This document shows, piece by piece, positions 33,914 to 42,630 of a stretch of DNA of 64,000 nucleotides. The notes beneath the pieces are model-generated. The model saw only the letters and a program-made list of their open reading frames with translations, did not search any database and was not told the origin of the DNA. Source of the stretch: Streptomyces xylophagus. Lineage in GTDB: Bacteria > Actinomycetota > Actinomycetes > Streptomycetales > Streptomycetaceae. A program made the position numbers and the translations under genes. The stretch lies in NCBI RefSeq assembly GCF_000716435.1, contig NZ_JNWO01000012.1, positions 203,330 through 267,329 of the forward strand, given 5' to 3'. Each line of letters begins with the position of its first letter. The stretch's first letter is position 1.

Positions 33914-35842
33914 TTAGTCCACCTCGGCCACCGCCTGCGCGAACTGTGCCTTGTACAGCCGCGCATACGCCCCGTCCGCCGCCAACAGCTCCGCATGCGC
34001 GCCCTGTTCGACAATCGAGCCGTTCTCCATGACGAGGATCGTGTCCGCATCCCGGATCGTGGAGAGCCGGTGCGCGATCACGAACGACGTACGCCCGTGG
34101 GCTAGTTTGGCCATCGCCTTCTGGATCAGCACCTCGGTACGGGTGTCTACCGAAGACGTCGCCTCGTCCAGGACCAGGATCGTCGGGTCGGACAGGAACG
34201 CCCGCGCGATGGTGATGAGTTGCTTCTCACCGGCGCTGACCCCCGTGCCCTCGTCGTCGATGACCGTGTCGTAGCCGTCGGGCAGCGTACGGACGAACCG
34301 GTCGGCGTGCGCCGCCCGCGCCGCCTCCTCGATCTCGCCCCGGGTGACCTCGCGAGAGGCCCCGTACGCGATGTTCTCGGCGATCGAGCCGCCGAACAGC
34401 CAGGTGTCCTGGAGCACCATGCCGATGCCCGCGCGGAGTTCGTCCCGGGACATGCGCGCGATGTCGACGCCGTCGAGGGTGATGCGGCCGCCGGAGACCT
34501 CGTAGAACCGCATGAGGAGGTTCACGAGGGTGGTCTTGCCGGCGCCGGTCGGGCCGACGATCGCGACCGTGTGGCCCGGTTCCACCGTCAGCGAGAGGTC
34601 CTCGATGAGCGGCTTGTCGGGGTCGTAGCGGAAGGAGACGTGCTCCAGGGCGACCAGGCCGCGGAGTTCCGCGGGGCGTTCGCTCGGCATCGGGTCGGGC
34701 TTCTGCTCCTCGGCGTCGAGGAGTTCGAAGATCCGTTCCGCCGAGGCGACGCCGGACTGGACCAGGTTCGCCATCGACGCGACCTGCGTCAGCGGCATCG
34801 AGAACTGGCGCGAGTACTGGACGAAGGCCTGCACGTCACCGATGGACAGTGAGCCGGACGCGACCCGGAGGCCGCCGACGACCGCGACCAGCACGTAGTT
34901 GAGGTTCGACACGAACATCATCAGCGGCTGCATGACCCCGCTGTTGAACTGCGCCTTGAACCCCGCCTCGTACAGCGCGTCGTTCTGCTCGGCGAACAGC
35001 TTCGCCGACTCGTCCTGCCGCCCGAAGACCTTCACCAGGTTGTGGCCGGTGTACATCTCCTCGACGTGCGCGTTGAGCTTGCCCGTCGAGCGCCACTGCT
35101 GCACGAAGTGCGGCTGCGACCGCTTGCCGACGCGGGTGGCGACGGCGAACGACAGCGGCACGGTCACCAGCGCGACCAGGGCGAGAAGCCACGACACCCA
35201 GAACATCATCGCGAGCACACCGATGATCGTGAGCAGCGAGTTGATGAGCTGGCCCATCGACTGCTGGAGGGTCTGCCCGATGTTGTCGATGTCGTTGGTC
35301 GCGCGCGAGAGGACTTCCCCGCGCTGCCGCTTGTCGAAGTACGACAGCGGGAGCCGCGACATCTTCGTCTGCACGTCCTCGCGCAGCCGGAACATCGTCC
35401 GGTTGACCGCCCGGTTGACCATCCGCGTCGCCACCGCCATCAGCAGCCCGGCCACCAGGAACGTGCCCAGCGCGAGCAGCAGCACATGCCCCACCGAGGT
35501 GAAGTCGATGCCCTTGCCCGGTGTGAAGTCCGTGCTCTTCAGCATGTCCGCGATCGAGCCCTGGCCCCGGTCACGCATCGCCTGGAGGGCCTGCGCCTTG
35601 GTCGTCCCGGCCGGCATCTGCCGCCCGATGATGCCGGCGAAGACCAGGTCGGTGGCGTTGCCGAGGATCTTCGGTCCCACCACGTTCAGCCCGACGCTGA
35701 ACACCACGCACACCAGCAGGATGCCGATGGTGATCCGCTCCGGCCGGAACTGGCCGATCAGCCGCTTGCCGGACACCTTGAAGTCCATCGAACGGGCGTC
35801 GGGGCCCGTCCCGGCCATCATCCGCCCCATGGGCCCGGCCAT
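33914..35842 (-). CDS. ABC transporter ATP-binding/permease protein (exporter half, consensus ATP site)
   Basis: This 642-residue type IV exporter half-transporter starts at the ATG at 35842. It has six transmembrane helices and an extended extracellular/TM1-2 loop (residues about 65-115). The nucleotide-binding domain has Walker A GPTGAGKTTLV, signature VSAGEKQLTIARA-like VSAGEKQLITIARAFL and Walker B ILVLDEATSSVD with a normal catalytic Glu. The start overlaps the stop of the partner gene upstream by one base, so both halves form a heterodimer. It exports an unknown, probably hydrophobic, compound. Confidence 0.93.
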   Translation of the reverse strand: MAGPMGRMMAGTGPDARSMDFKVSGKRLIGQFRPERITIGILLVCVVFSVGLNVVGPKILGNATDLVFAGIIGRQMPAGTTKAQALQAMRDRGQGSIADMLKSTDFTPGKGIDFTSVGHVLLLALGTFLVAGLLMAVATRMVNRAVNRTMFRLREDVQTKMSRLPLSYFDKRQRGEVLSRATNDIDNIGQTLQQSMGQLINSLLTIIGVLAMMFWVSWLLALVALVTVPLSFAVATRVGKRSQPHFVQQWRSTGKLNAHVEEMYTGHNLVKVFGRQDESAKLFAEQNDALYEAGFKAQFNSGVMQPLMMFVSNLNYVLVAVVGGLRVASGSLSIGDVQAFVQYSRQFSMPLTQVASMANLVQSGVASAERIFELLDAEEQKPDPMPSERPAELRGLVALEHVSFRYDPDKPLIEDLSLTVEPGHTVAIVGPTGAGKTTLVNLLMRFYEVSGGRITLDGVDIARMSRDELRAGIGMVLQDTWLFGGSIAENIAYGASREVTRGEIEEAARAAHADRFVRTLPDGYDTVIDDEGTGVSAGEKQLITIARAFLSDPTILVLDEATSSVDTRTEVLIQKAMAKLAHGRTSFVIAHRLSTIRDADTILVMENGSIVEQGAHAELLAADGAYARLYKAQFAQAVAEVD

Positions 35843-37575
35843 CAGGCGGCCTCCGCTTCCGTCAGCTGGGAGAGCACGATCTCTCGGTACGTCTCGTTGT
35901 CGGCCATCAGCTCGTGATGGCGCCCCGTCCCGACGACCCGCCCCTCGTCGAGTACGACGATCCGGTCGGCGTCCCTGATGGTCGCCACCCGCTGCGCCAC
36001 GATCACGACGGTCGCCTCGGCGGTCTCCTGGGAGAGCGCCGCCCGCAGCGCCGCGTCGGTCGCGTAGTCGAGGGCGGAGAAGGAGTCGTCGAAGAGGTAG
36101 ATCTCCGGGCGCTGCACCAGCGTGCGCGCGATCGCGAGCCGCTGCCGCTGACCGCCGGAGACGTTGGTGCCGCCCTGCGAGATGGGGGAGTCGAGTCCGT
36201 TCTCCAGCCCCTCGACGAAGCCCTTGGCCTGCGCCACCTCCAGCGCGTGCCACAGCTCCTCGTCGGTCGCGTCCGGGTTGCCGTAGCGAAGGTTGGTCGC
36301 GACCGTGCCCGCGAACAGGTACGGCTTCTGCGGGACCAGGCCGACCGTCTTGGCGAGCAGCACCGGGTCGATGGTCGACACGTCGACACCGTCGACGAGG
36401 ACCTCGCCGTCGGTGGCGTCAACCAGGCGCGGGACGAGACTCAGAAGGGTGGACTTTCCGCTGCCGGTCGAGCCGATCACGGCCGTCGTCTCGCCCGGGC
36501 GGGCCACCAGGTCGATGGACTTCAGTACGGGTTCCTCGGCACCCGGGTAGCAGAAGCCGACCCCGCGGACCTCCAGATGCCCGTGCCGGCGCAGCTCGAA
36601 GACGGGAGCCACCGGCGGCACGACACTGCTCTCGGTGTCGAGGACCTCCTCGATGCGCTCGGCACAGACCTCCGCGCGCGGCACCATCATGAACATGAAG
36701 GTGGCCATCATCACGGACATCACGATCTGCATCAGATAGGCGAGGAACGCGGTCAGATCGCCGATCTGCATCCCGCCGCTGTCGATGCGATGCGCGCCGA
36801 ACCAGACCACCGCGATCGACGACAGGTTCACCGTGGTCATGACCACCGGGAACATCAGCGCGAGCAGGTTGCCGGACTTCAGCTGCATCTCGGTCAGGTC
36901 GGCGTTCGCCTTCCGGAACCGGTCCTTCTCGTACTCGTCGCGGACGAAGGCGCGGATGACACGGTTGCCGGTGATCTGCTCGCGCAGCACCCGGTTCACC
37001 GCGTCCAGGCGGACCTGCATGGCCCGGAACAGCGGCCGCAGCCGCCGCACGATGATCGTCACGCAGATCGTCAGTGTCGGGACCACCGCGATCAGCACCC
37101 CGGACAGCGGCACGTCCAGACCGAGCGCCAGGATGATCCCGCCGACGCACATGATCGGCGCCGACACGAGCAGGGTGAACGTCATCAGGGCCAGCATCTG
37201 GACCTGCTGCACGTCATTGGTCGTACGGGTGATCAGCGAGGGCGCGCCGAACTGACCGACCTCGCGCGCCGAGAACGACTGCACCCGGTCGAAGATGGCA
37301 CCCCGGATGTCCCGGCCGAGCGCCGCCGCGGTCCGGGCGCCGTAGTAGACGGCACCCGTGTTGCACACGACCTGGACCAGCGAGATCCCGATCATCAGGG
37401 CGCCGAACGACAGGATGTAACCGGTGTCACCCTTCACGACACCGTTGTCGATGATGTGCGCGTTCAGGGTGGGCAGGTAGAGGGTGGCGCAGGTCTGCAG
37501 AAACTGCAGCAGCACCAGCAGGGCGATGGGTTTCCTGTAGGGCCTGAGATAGGTCCGCAGAAGTCGTATGAGCAC
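35842..37575 (-). CDS. ABC transporter ATP-binding/permease protein (exporter half, degenerate catalytic site)
   Basis: This 577-residue half-exporter has six transmembrane helices followed by a nucleotide-binding domain. Walker A is GSTGSGKSTLL and the signature is VSGGQRQRLAIAR. Walker B reads IYLFDDSFSALD, with Asp where the catalytic Glu is expected. This is typical of one subunit of asymmetric heterodimeric exporters such as BmrCD and LmrCD. The downstream gene encodes the partner with the consensus site, and the junction overlaps by one base. Function is multidrug or lipid-like export, substrate unknown. Confidence 0.93.
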   Translation of the reverse strand: MLIRLLRTYLRPYRKPIALLVLLQFLQTCATLYLPTLNAHIIDNGVVKGDTGYILSFGALMIGISLVQVVCNTGAVYYGARTAAALGRDIRGAIFDRVQSFSAREVGQFGAPSLITRTTNDVQQVQMLALMTFTLLVSAPIMCVGGIILALGLDVPLSGVLIAVVPTLTICVTIIVRRLRPLFRAMQVRLDAVNRVLREQITGNRVIRAFVRDEYEKDRFRKANADLTEMQLKSGNLLALMFPVVMTTVNLSSIAVVWFGAHRIDSGGMQIGDLTAFLAYLMQIVMSVMMATFMFMMVPRAEVCAERIEEVLDTESSVVPPVAPVFELRRHGHLEVRGVGFCYPGAEEPVLKSIDLVARPGETTAVIGSTGSGKSTLLSLVPRLVDATDGEVLVDGVDVSTIDPVLLAKTVGLVPQKPYLFAGTVATNLRYGNPDATDEELWHALEVAQAKGFVEGLENGLDSPISQGGTNVSGGQRQRLAIARTLVQRPEIYLFDDSFSALDYATDAALRAALSQETAEATVVIVAQRVATIRDADRIVVLDEGRVVGTGRHHELMADNETYREIVLSQLTEAEAA

Positions 37576-37725
37576 GCTACGTCTCTCGGAGTCGGCGGTG
37601 AGGGGCGGGCGGTGTGCCCCTCGCCCCTATCGTCGGACACTCCACCCGCGTTACCTCAACTGATTAAGCCAACAGCAGTGCCGTAGCCGCCGTTATGAAC
37701 CCTTAAGAGCGGAACGCGCGAATTC

Positions 37726-39183
37726 CTACGAGCGGAACGCCCCCGGATGGGTCTGCTCCCGCACGGACACATACTGCTGACGCACGGCCTGTCCTACGGC
37801 CAACTCGTCGCCCGGCTCGAAGACCTGGGCGACCGGTCCCTGCCACGGCGGCGGATTGCGCGGGTCGAGGGTGCCCTGGGAGACACCGAGCGCCCAGGCG
37901 GCCTGCCGGGCGGCGCCGATCGCCGCGTAGTCGGCGGGCTGCGGTACGACGATCTGCGTCCCGAAGAGCGCGGGCGCCGCGGCCTGCACGGCGGGCAGCT
38001 CGGCGGCCGACCCGAGCAGGAAGAGCCGCCGCACCGACACCCCCCGCCCGCGCAGCACGTCCAGCGCGTCGGCGAGCCCGCACAGCATGCCCTCGAACGC
38101 GGCCCGCGCCAGATGCTCCGCCTTCATCGACTCTCGCCGCAGCCCGGCCAGCGTCCCCGCGGTGTGCGGCAGATTGGGCGTCCGCTCACCTTCCAGATAC
38201 GGCAGGAACACGAGCCCGTGAGCACCAGGCGTCGACTTCATCGCCAGCTCGGACAGACTCTCCAGATCGGGCAGCCCGAGCAGCTCGGCGGCTCCGCGCA
38301 GGGTCCGTACGGCGTTCAGCGTGGTGACGACCGGCAGATGCATCCCGGTCGCGTCGGCGAGCGAGGTGATCATCCCGCTCTGGTCGACGAGCGCCTCGTG
38401 GTGGACGGCCATCACGGACCCGGAGGCGCCGAGCGACACGACCGCGTCGCCGAACCCGATGCCGAGCCCGAAGGCGGCGGCCATGGTCTCGCCGGTACCG
38501 GCGGAGATCAGCAGCCCTTCCGGGGTCGTACCGGCCGCGTCGGACGGCCCGATGACCTCGGGCAGCATGGCCTGGTGGCCGAGGGCGAGTTCGACGAGAT
38601 CGGGCCGGTAACCGCCGCTGGCAGCGGACCAGTACCCGGTCCCGGAAGCCCCACCACGATCAGTGGTCCTTCTCACCGGCCGCCCGAGGAGCTGCCACAC
38701 CAGCCAGTCGTGGGCCTGCAACAGGGCGGTCGTACGCCGCGCGTTGTCGGGCTCGGTCCTGTTCAGCCAGCGCAGCTTGGTCACCGGATGAGCGGCCTGC
38801 GGTACGGAACCGACCGCCTGCGCCCACGCCTCGCGCCCGCCGAGCGCGTCGATCAGATCGGCCGCCGCGACCTGCGCCCGCTTGTCACCGCCGACCATCG
38901 CGGGCCGTACGGTGTTGCCCTGCGAGTCCAGCGGCACGACCGCGTTCTGCTGCGCGGACACCCCGATGGCCTGCACACCTTCGAGCAGCCCCCCGCCGGC
39001 CGCCTCGCCCAGCGACAGCAGCCAGGCCTGTGGATCGACATCGGAGGGCCGCCCGCCGCCCTCGGTCTCGGTTTCGACCGGATGCGGCGCATATCCCTGC
39101 CTGAGCACGGATCCCGTGTCCGTGTCGCAGACGACGATACGAGTGAAATCGGGCGAACTGTCCAACCCGGCGACTATCCCCAT
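37726..39183 (-). CDS. FGGY-family carbohydrate kinase (xylulokinase-like)
   Basis: This 485-residue sugar kinase has the actin-like ATPase fold. The phosphate-1 loop at the N-terminus is GLDSSPDFTRIVVCD-like. GVSAQQNAVVPLD contains the SAQ(Q/M) substrate-binding motif of xylulokinases. The C-terminal FGGY_C domain has GVSVRRLFLLGSAAE, where the usual GGG loop reads LGS. The N-terminal G-x-D/S-x-G-T-T loop is altered (SSPDF), which is unusual. It probably phosphorylates a pentulose such as xylulose, but no sugar transporter or isomerase lies beside it. Confidence 0.82.
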   Translation of the reverse strand: MGIVAGLDSSPDFTRIVVCDTDTGSVLRQGYAPHPVETETEGGGRPSDVDPQAWLLSLGEAAGGGLLEGVQAIGVSAQQNAVVPLDSQGNTVRPAMVGGDKRAQVAAADLIDALGGREAWAQAVGSVPQAAHPVTKLRWLNRTEPDNARRTTALLQAHDWLVWQLLGRPVRRTTDRGGASGTGYWSAASGGYRPDLVELALGHQAMLPEVIGPSDAAGTTPEGLLISAGTGETMAAAFGLGIGFGDAVVSLGASGSVMAVHHEALVDQSGMITSLADATGMHLPVVTTLNAVRTLRGAAELLGLPDLESLSELAMKSTPGAHGLVFLPYLEGERTPNLPHTAGTLAGLRRESMKAEHLARAAFEGMLCGLADALDVLRGRGVSVRRLFLLGSAAELPAVQAAAPALFGTQIVVPQPADYAAIGAARQAAWALGVSQGTLDPRNPPPWQGPVAQVFEPGDELAVGQAVRQQYVSVREQTHPGAFRS

Positions 39184-39234
39184 GGCGGAAATTCTGCCGT
39201 ACGGCGGGAGGTGACCGCGCCGAGTCGGGGCTCC

Positions 39235-39540
39235 CTAGGTGTTGCTGGTGCCCCAGTCGTCCCCGCCCGTGCCGTTCGCGTTGCGCTCACGCAGGGACCG
39301 TACGCGCTCGGCCACCGAGTCCGGGACCCGGTCGCCGACCTTGTCGCTGACCGCGTGGTACGCCTTGCCCGCGAACTGGCGGCCCTGCTGCGCCGCGGAC
39401 TCCGCGGTGTTGCGGACGGCGGGGTTCTGCGCGACCTGACGCGCCGACTTCTTCAGCTGCTCGTAGCGCTCGCGTCCGGCCCGCGTGCCCAGCACGTAAC
39501 CCAGAGCCAGTCCGACGACGAACGTGAGCTTGTAGCGCAT
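39235..39540 (-). CDS. YtxH-like small membrane-anchored protein
   Basis: This 101-residue protein starts at the ATG at 39540, where AAGGA is 8 bases upstream; an ATG at 39549 is too close to that site. The N-terminal membrane helix LTFVVGLALGYVLGTRAGRERYEQL has the GYVLGTRAGRE motif of actinobacterial YtxH proteins. A charged helical tail (residues 30-90) follows. Proteins of this type are stress-associated, with no defined activity. It ends 51 bases from the sugar kinase gene on the same strand. Confidence 0.8.
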   Translation of the reverse strand: MRYKLTFVVGLALGYVLGTRAGRERYEQLKKSARQVAQNPAVRNTAESAAQQGRQFAGKAYHAVSDKVGDRVPDSVAERVRSLRERNANGTGGDDWGTSNT

Positions 39541-39724
39541 GACAGCCATCCTTCCCTTGCGTGGTCCCTCGCGGGTCAGTCCCTCGCGGGTCTCCGGCGC
39601 GGCATCGGTGCCGGGGGAACCGATTGGCGGAGCACCCCCCTGCTTGCGCTAATGTATGTGTCGCAGCGAGCACACGCCCCCTGGCGAATACCCAGGGAGG
39701 TACGTTCGATGCAGCGAGGCGCAT

Positions 39725-39797
39725 TCCCCTGTAGCTCAATTGGCAGAGCAGCCGGCTGTTAACCGGCAGGTTACTGGTTCGAGTCCAGTCGGGGGAG
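39725..39797 (+). tRNA. tRNA-Asn (GTT), copy 1
   Basis: A complete cloverleaf of 73 bases is visible. The acceptor 5' TCCCCTG pairs with 3' CGGGGGA, with the discriminator G at 39797. The anticodon loop is CTGTTAA with anticodon GTT, and the T-arm is GGTTCGAGTCC. No CCA is encoded. A second copy follows after 6 bases, so the two are probably processed from one transcript. Confidence 0.95.
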
Positions 39798-39803
39798 CTT
39801 CGA

Positions 39804-39876
39804 TCTTCCGTAGCTCAATTGGCAGAGCAGCCGGCTGTTAACCGGCAGGTTACTGGTTCGAGTCCAGTCGGGAGAG
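39804..39876 (+). tRNA. tRNA-Asn (GTT), copy 2
   Basis: This 73-base tRNA is identical to the first copy except in the acceptor stem, TCTTCCG pairing with CGGGAGA. The differences preserve pairing, including one T-G wobble. A hairpin plus T-run terminator follows about 20 bases later. No CCA is encoded. Confidence 0.95.
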
Positions 39877-39896
39877 CCAGTGGACAGCAGTGGACG

Positions 39897-39919
39897 AGGA
39901 CCCCGTTGGGGTCCTTTTT
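39897..39919 (+). terminator. Rho-independent terminator of the tRNA-Asn unit
   Basis: AGGACCCC and GGGGTCCT enclose a 3-base loop and are followed directly by a run of five T. This is a textbook intrinsic terminator and is unusual in having a clear T-run in this GC-rich genome. Confidence 0.9.
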
Positions 39920-40053
39920 CATGTCCCCCGGAACCGCTCGTGACGTGCCGCTGTCCTCATGGTCGTGCGAAGTCGACCATCCGAAGCAGGAGATCGTATG
40001 AGCGGCTATGCTGCGGCAGACGGCGCGTACAAATGTGCGCGACGCGCCGTAAT

Positions 40054-40130
40054 GGGGCGGTAGCTCAGCCGGTTAGAGCAGCGGACTCATAATCCGTCGG
40101 CCGTGGGTTCGAGTCCCACCCGCCCCACCA
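40054..40130 (+). tRNA. tRNA with CAT anticodon (probably tRNA-Ile2), encoded CCA
   Basis: The acceptor GGGGCGG pairs with CCGCCCC, and the gene-encoded CCA is at 40128-40130. The anticodon arm is CGGACTCATAATCCG with anticodon CAT. The ACTCATAATC loop context resembles tRNA-Ile2, in which C34 becomes lysidine, more than initiator tRNA. An elongator Met assignment is not excluded. The prophage integrase begins its reading frame end 124 bases downstream, so the 3' part of this tRNA is the probable integration site. Confidence 0.9.
40085..40130. other. Probable prophage attachment site (attL) in the 3' half of the tRNA
   Basis: A tyrosine integrase gene ends 124 bases downstream and faces the tRNA, the usual layout for tRNA-targeted integration. 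The phage is expected to carry a copy of the tRNA 3' end so the gene stays intact. The core cannot be delimited because attR lies beyond 64,000. Confidence 0.55.
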
Positions 40131-40253
40131 CTCGCTACGCGAGAAGAAACCTTCTGACCAGGCACTTTCCCGGTCGGGGCGAGGCTGTGAGGGTCCTGGC
40201 GACCCCGTCTTGATCATGATTTCATGATCGTCTGGACAAATTCTGGACGCAGG

Positions 40254-42152
40254 TCACGCGGCGCGTGAACGAGCCCTCTTTTGCCTGGTGTTGCGGCGGA
40301 GAGGAGCGGGGTGCGAGGTGTCCCACCCCGCGATGCTCGGAGTCTCCGTTCGGGCGATAGTGAAGCGGAGGAGGGCGAACTCCTGGCGCTGATCTCCCTG
40401 GTATTGGTCGTTGAAGTTCTCGATCCGGACCAGCTCTAGTTCGTTGCTCGTGCAGTGGTCGCGCATCCACTTCACGGCGGCATTGGCGGCGTCGTCCTGG
40501 CCTCGGCCGGCGAGGGTGACCAGGCCGAGGAGATCGGAGTCGGGCCCGGTCTGGGCGCCTACGGACCAGTCCTCGCCCGCCTGGCGCGCGCCGTGGGCGA
40601 AGAAGACGGCGAGGTCGCCCTGCCAGTTCGTCTCGGGGATCTCTAGCGGCGTGTGCACCTTGTAGGGGACTTCGCGGGGGACGACGGAGATGACCGACTC
40701 GGCCTCGGCTCGCATCATCTCGGGCAGGACGCTGGTGTAGGTGTCGGAGGTGATCTGGCGTGAGGAGTGCCCCAACTTCTCCTGGACCACCTTGATGTCG
40801 TTCCCCGCGAGCAGGGAGAGCGTGGCCGCCAGGTGGCGAAGGTCGTGGAGACGGACCGGCGGCAGGCCGGACAGCTCTACGAGACGGGTGAAGCGTCTGG
40901 AGATCCAGTCAGGGTGCAGCGCCTCACCGTTCTCGTGCGTCCACACGCGACCGGTCTCGACGTAGGCGGCTCCCCACTCCTGGCGCTTCTGCTCCTGCTT
41001 CGTGCGGAAGCTCACCAGGTTGTCGGCGGACTCCAGGCTCAGCGACACGGTGCGGACGCTCTCCGCCTTCGGTGCCTCGCCGTATAGCTGGTAGGCGACT
41101 TCTACGATCTGCTGGGAGATCCGGAGCCAGAGAGCGTCGATGCTGACCTCTCTCCACGGCACCGCGGCCATCTCGCCGCGCCGGGGGCCGAGGAAGATGA
41201 ACGAGTGCCACAGCTCGTAGAGCCAGTCATCCTTGACGAAGTCGAGGAACTCCCCGGTCAGCTTGGGTGTCCAGACCAAGACCGGGCCGGGCTTCTCTCC
41301 GGTGCGCTTCCAGTGCTCGACGCGCTCTGGCGTCCAGACGATGGGCTTCGGCCGTGTGACCGACGGAAGCTCGACGAGCTGCGACCAGTTCTTGGCGAAT
41401 GCCTGCTCGCGCTTGATCCCCCAGGTGAGCGCCGAGCTGAGGGTGTCGTTGATGCGGTGCATGGTTGCGGGTGAGGTGACCTTTCGCAGGCCCCTGCGGC
41501 CCTCGCGTAGAGCCATGTTGGCCTCCAGGAAGGCTTGCCGGTACGGGCGGCGTTCTTCTCTCTTGGCGTAGCCAGCGGTCTTCACCCAGGCCCGGTGCGC
41601 CTCATCCCGAGCCTCCTGGAGTTCCGTCACGCGGAGCCGGTGGAGGATGCGCTCCGCGTTCTCCCTCTCGATCGCGTTGTACATGAGGTCGAGGTGGCGG
41701 ACCTTGAGGTCGCGTCGCTTGATGTGTCCCAGGTGTGGGACGAGGTAGTTGTCGAGGTGCTCCTGATAGCCGTGGCGAGTGGTGCGTGCGAGGGACTTCT
41801 TAGCCTTGATCCAGCGAAGGAAGAAGGCGCCGCACGTCTCGTCGGACAGCACGTCGGTGCCGGCGGTGGCGGCGTCGTACAGTTCCTTTGCCTTCCGCTG
41901 TGCGTCCGTCTTCTTGGCGAACCCGCCGCGCCGGACGCGCTGACGCTTGCCGCCCTCGCCGGGCTCCAGCTCGAAGTACAGGTGCCAGGTGCCGTGGTCC
42001 TTCTCTTCGAGCTTCGGGCAGCTCGCGCCGATCTTGCGCATCTTCAGCTTGCCGTTGGCGTCCTTCTGCGGTCTGCCGTCCTCGTCTATGACGGGCTCCT
42101 GGCAGGCGCAACGCCGCGTGTAGCTGGGGTCGAACACGAATATCCCCTTCAT
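40254..42152 (-). CDS. int: Site-specific tyrosine integrase
   Basis: This 632-residue tyrosine recombinase is longer than most Streptomyces integrases because of an N-terminal Cys-containing arm-type region (RRCACQEP, GASCPKLEE) and a long C-terminal tail. Catalytic motifs are visible: Arg I in FLGPRRGEMAAVPW, HDLRHLAAT with His-Leu-Arg, GHSSRQITSDTYTSVL with the final His and the nucleophile Tyr. It catalyses integration at the adjacent tRNA attachment site and excision with an excisionase. It is divergent from the small HTH gene and the shared promoter region contains an 18-base inverted repeat. Confidence 0.93.
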   Translation of the reverse strand: MKGIFVFDPSYTRRCACQEPVIDEDGRPQKDANGKLKMRKIGASCPKLEEKDHGTWHLYFELEPGEGGKRQRVRRGGFAKKTDAQRKAKELYDAATAGTDVLSDETCGAFFLRWIKAKKSLARTTRHGYQEHLDNYLVPHLGHIKRRDLKVRHLDLMYNAIERENAERILHRLRVTELQEARDEAHRAWVKTAGYAKREERRPYRQAFLEANMALREGRRGLRKVTSPATMHRINDTLSSALTWGIKREQAFAKNWSQLVELPSVTRPKPIVWTPERVEHWKRTGEKPGPVLVWTPKLTGEFLDFVKDDWLYELWHSFIFLGPRRGEMAAVPWREVSIDALWLRISQQIVEVAYQLYGEAPKAESVRTVSLSLESADNLVSFRTKQEQKRQEWGAAYVETGRVWTHENGEALHPDWISRRFTRLVELSGLPPVRLHDLRHLAATLSLLAGNDIKVVQEKLGHSSRQITSDTYTSVLPEMMRAEAESVISVVPREVPYKVHTPLEIPETNWQGDLAVFFAHGARQAGEDWSVGAQTGPDSDLLGLVTLAGRGQDDAANAAVKWMRDHCTSNELELVRIENFNDQYQGDQRQEFALLRFTIARTETPSIAGWDTSHPAPLRRNTRQKRARSRAA

Positions 42153-42209
42153 GGCCTTCGCTTGTGGAACTTCTGTGTCGGTCTATGTCGACCGAATCCC
42201 TATCTTGCC

Positions 42210-42227
42210 CCAACACTCCAGTGTTGG
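42210..42227. promoter_or_regulatory. Inverted repeat in the int/xis divergent region
   Basis: CCAACACT and AGTGTTGG form a perfect 8-bp inverted repeat with a 2-base centre, between the integrase start (42152) and the HTH gene (42274). It is a likely operator for one or both genes. The left half CCAACACT is repeated near 47159, ahead of the small-gene cluster. Confidence 0.55.
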
Positions 42228-42273
42228 AGTATCCTTACGGCACGTTGGCGTGGGGGAGAACGCGACAACGGGA

Positions 42274-42525
42274 ATGACAACGAAGGACGCATCTGTAGCT
42301 ACGGACGCCGGGGTCAGCGCGATGACCCTCGAGGAACTACTCGCGCTGCCACCGACCGTGAACGTTGTGACGGCTGCGCGAGCACTCGGGATTGGCACGC
42401 ACAAGGCTTACAACTTGATCAAGGAGGGGTCTTTCCCCGTGCAGACGCTCCCTCTGGGCGGCACGGTGAGAGTCCCCACTGCTGCACTGTGGCAAGTGCT
42501 CGGGGTGACGCCACTGGTGCAGTGA
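42274..42525 (+). CDS. Small HTH protein, probable excisionase/regulator
   Basis: This 83-residue protein starts at the ATG at 42274; an upstream GTG at 42250 is possible. The C-terminal half has a MerR/excisionase-like winged helix (TVNVVTAARALGIGTHKAYNLIKEGSFPVQTLPLGGTVRVPTAAL, short motif shown in parts here: ARALGIGTHKAY, FPVQ). The form 'fixed position, helix-turn-helix, then an R-V-P strand' is that of DNA-binding excisionases. It is divergent from int. A role in excision directionality is the most likely. Confidence 0.72.
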   Translation: MTTKDASVATDAGVSAMTLEELLALPPTVNVVTAARALGIGTHKAYNLIKEGSFPVQTLPLGGTVRVPTAALWQVLGVTPLVQ

Positions 42526-42630
42526 TCGTGTAGCCCTGAGTCTGTCGGTCTCGCTGGGCCATAGCTGGGACATGTGCCGTGGCCTACGATCAGGCGGCTA
42601 CGGGCGCACGAGACGAGAACGGACCACCGC

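Noticed and set aside
35914..37686. Long plus-strand open frame antisense to the ABC exporter gene (590 aa)
   Set aside because: It is Arg/His/Asp-rich low-complexity sequence opposite a well-supported gene.
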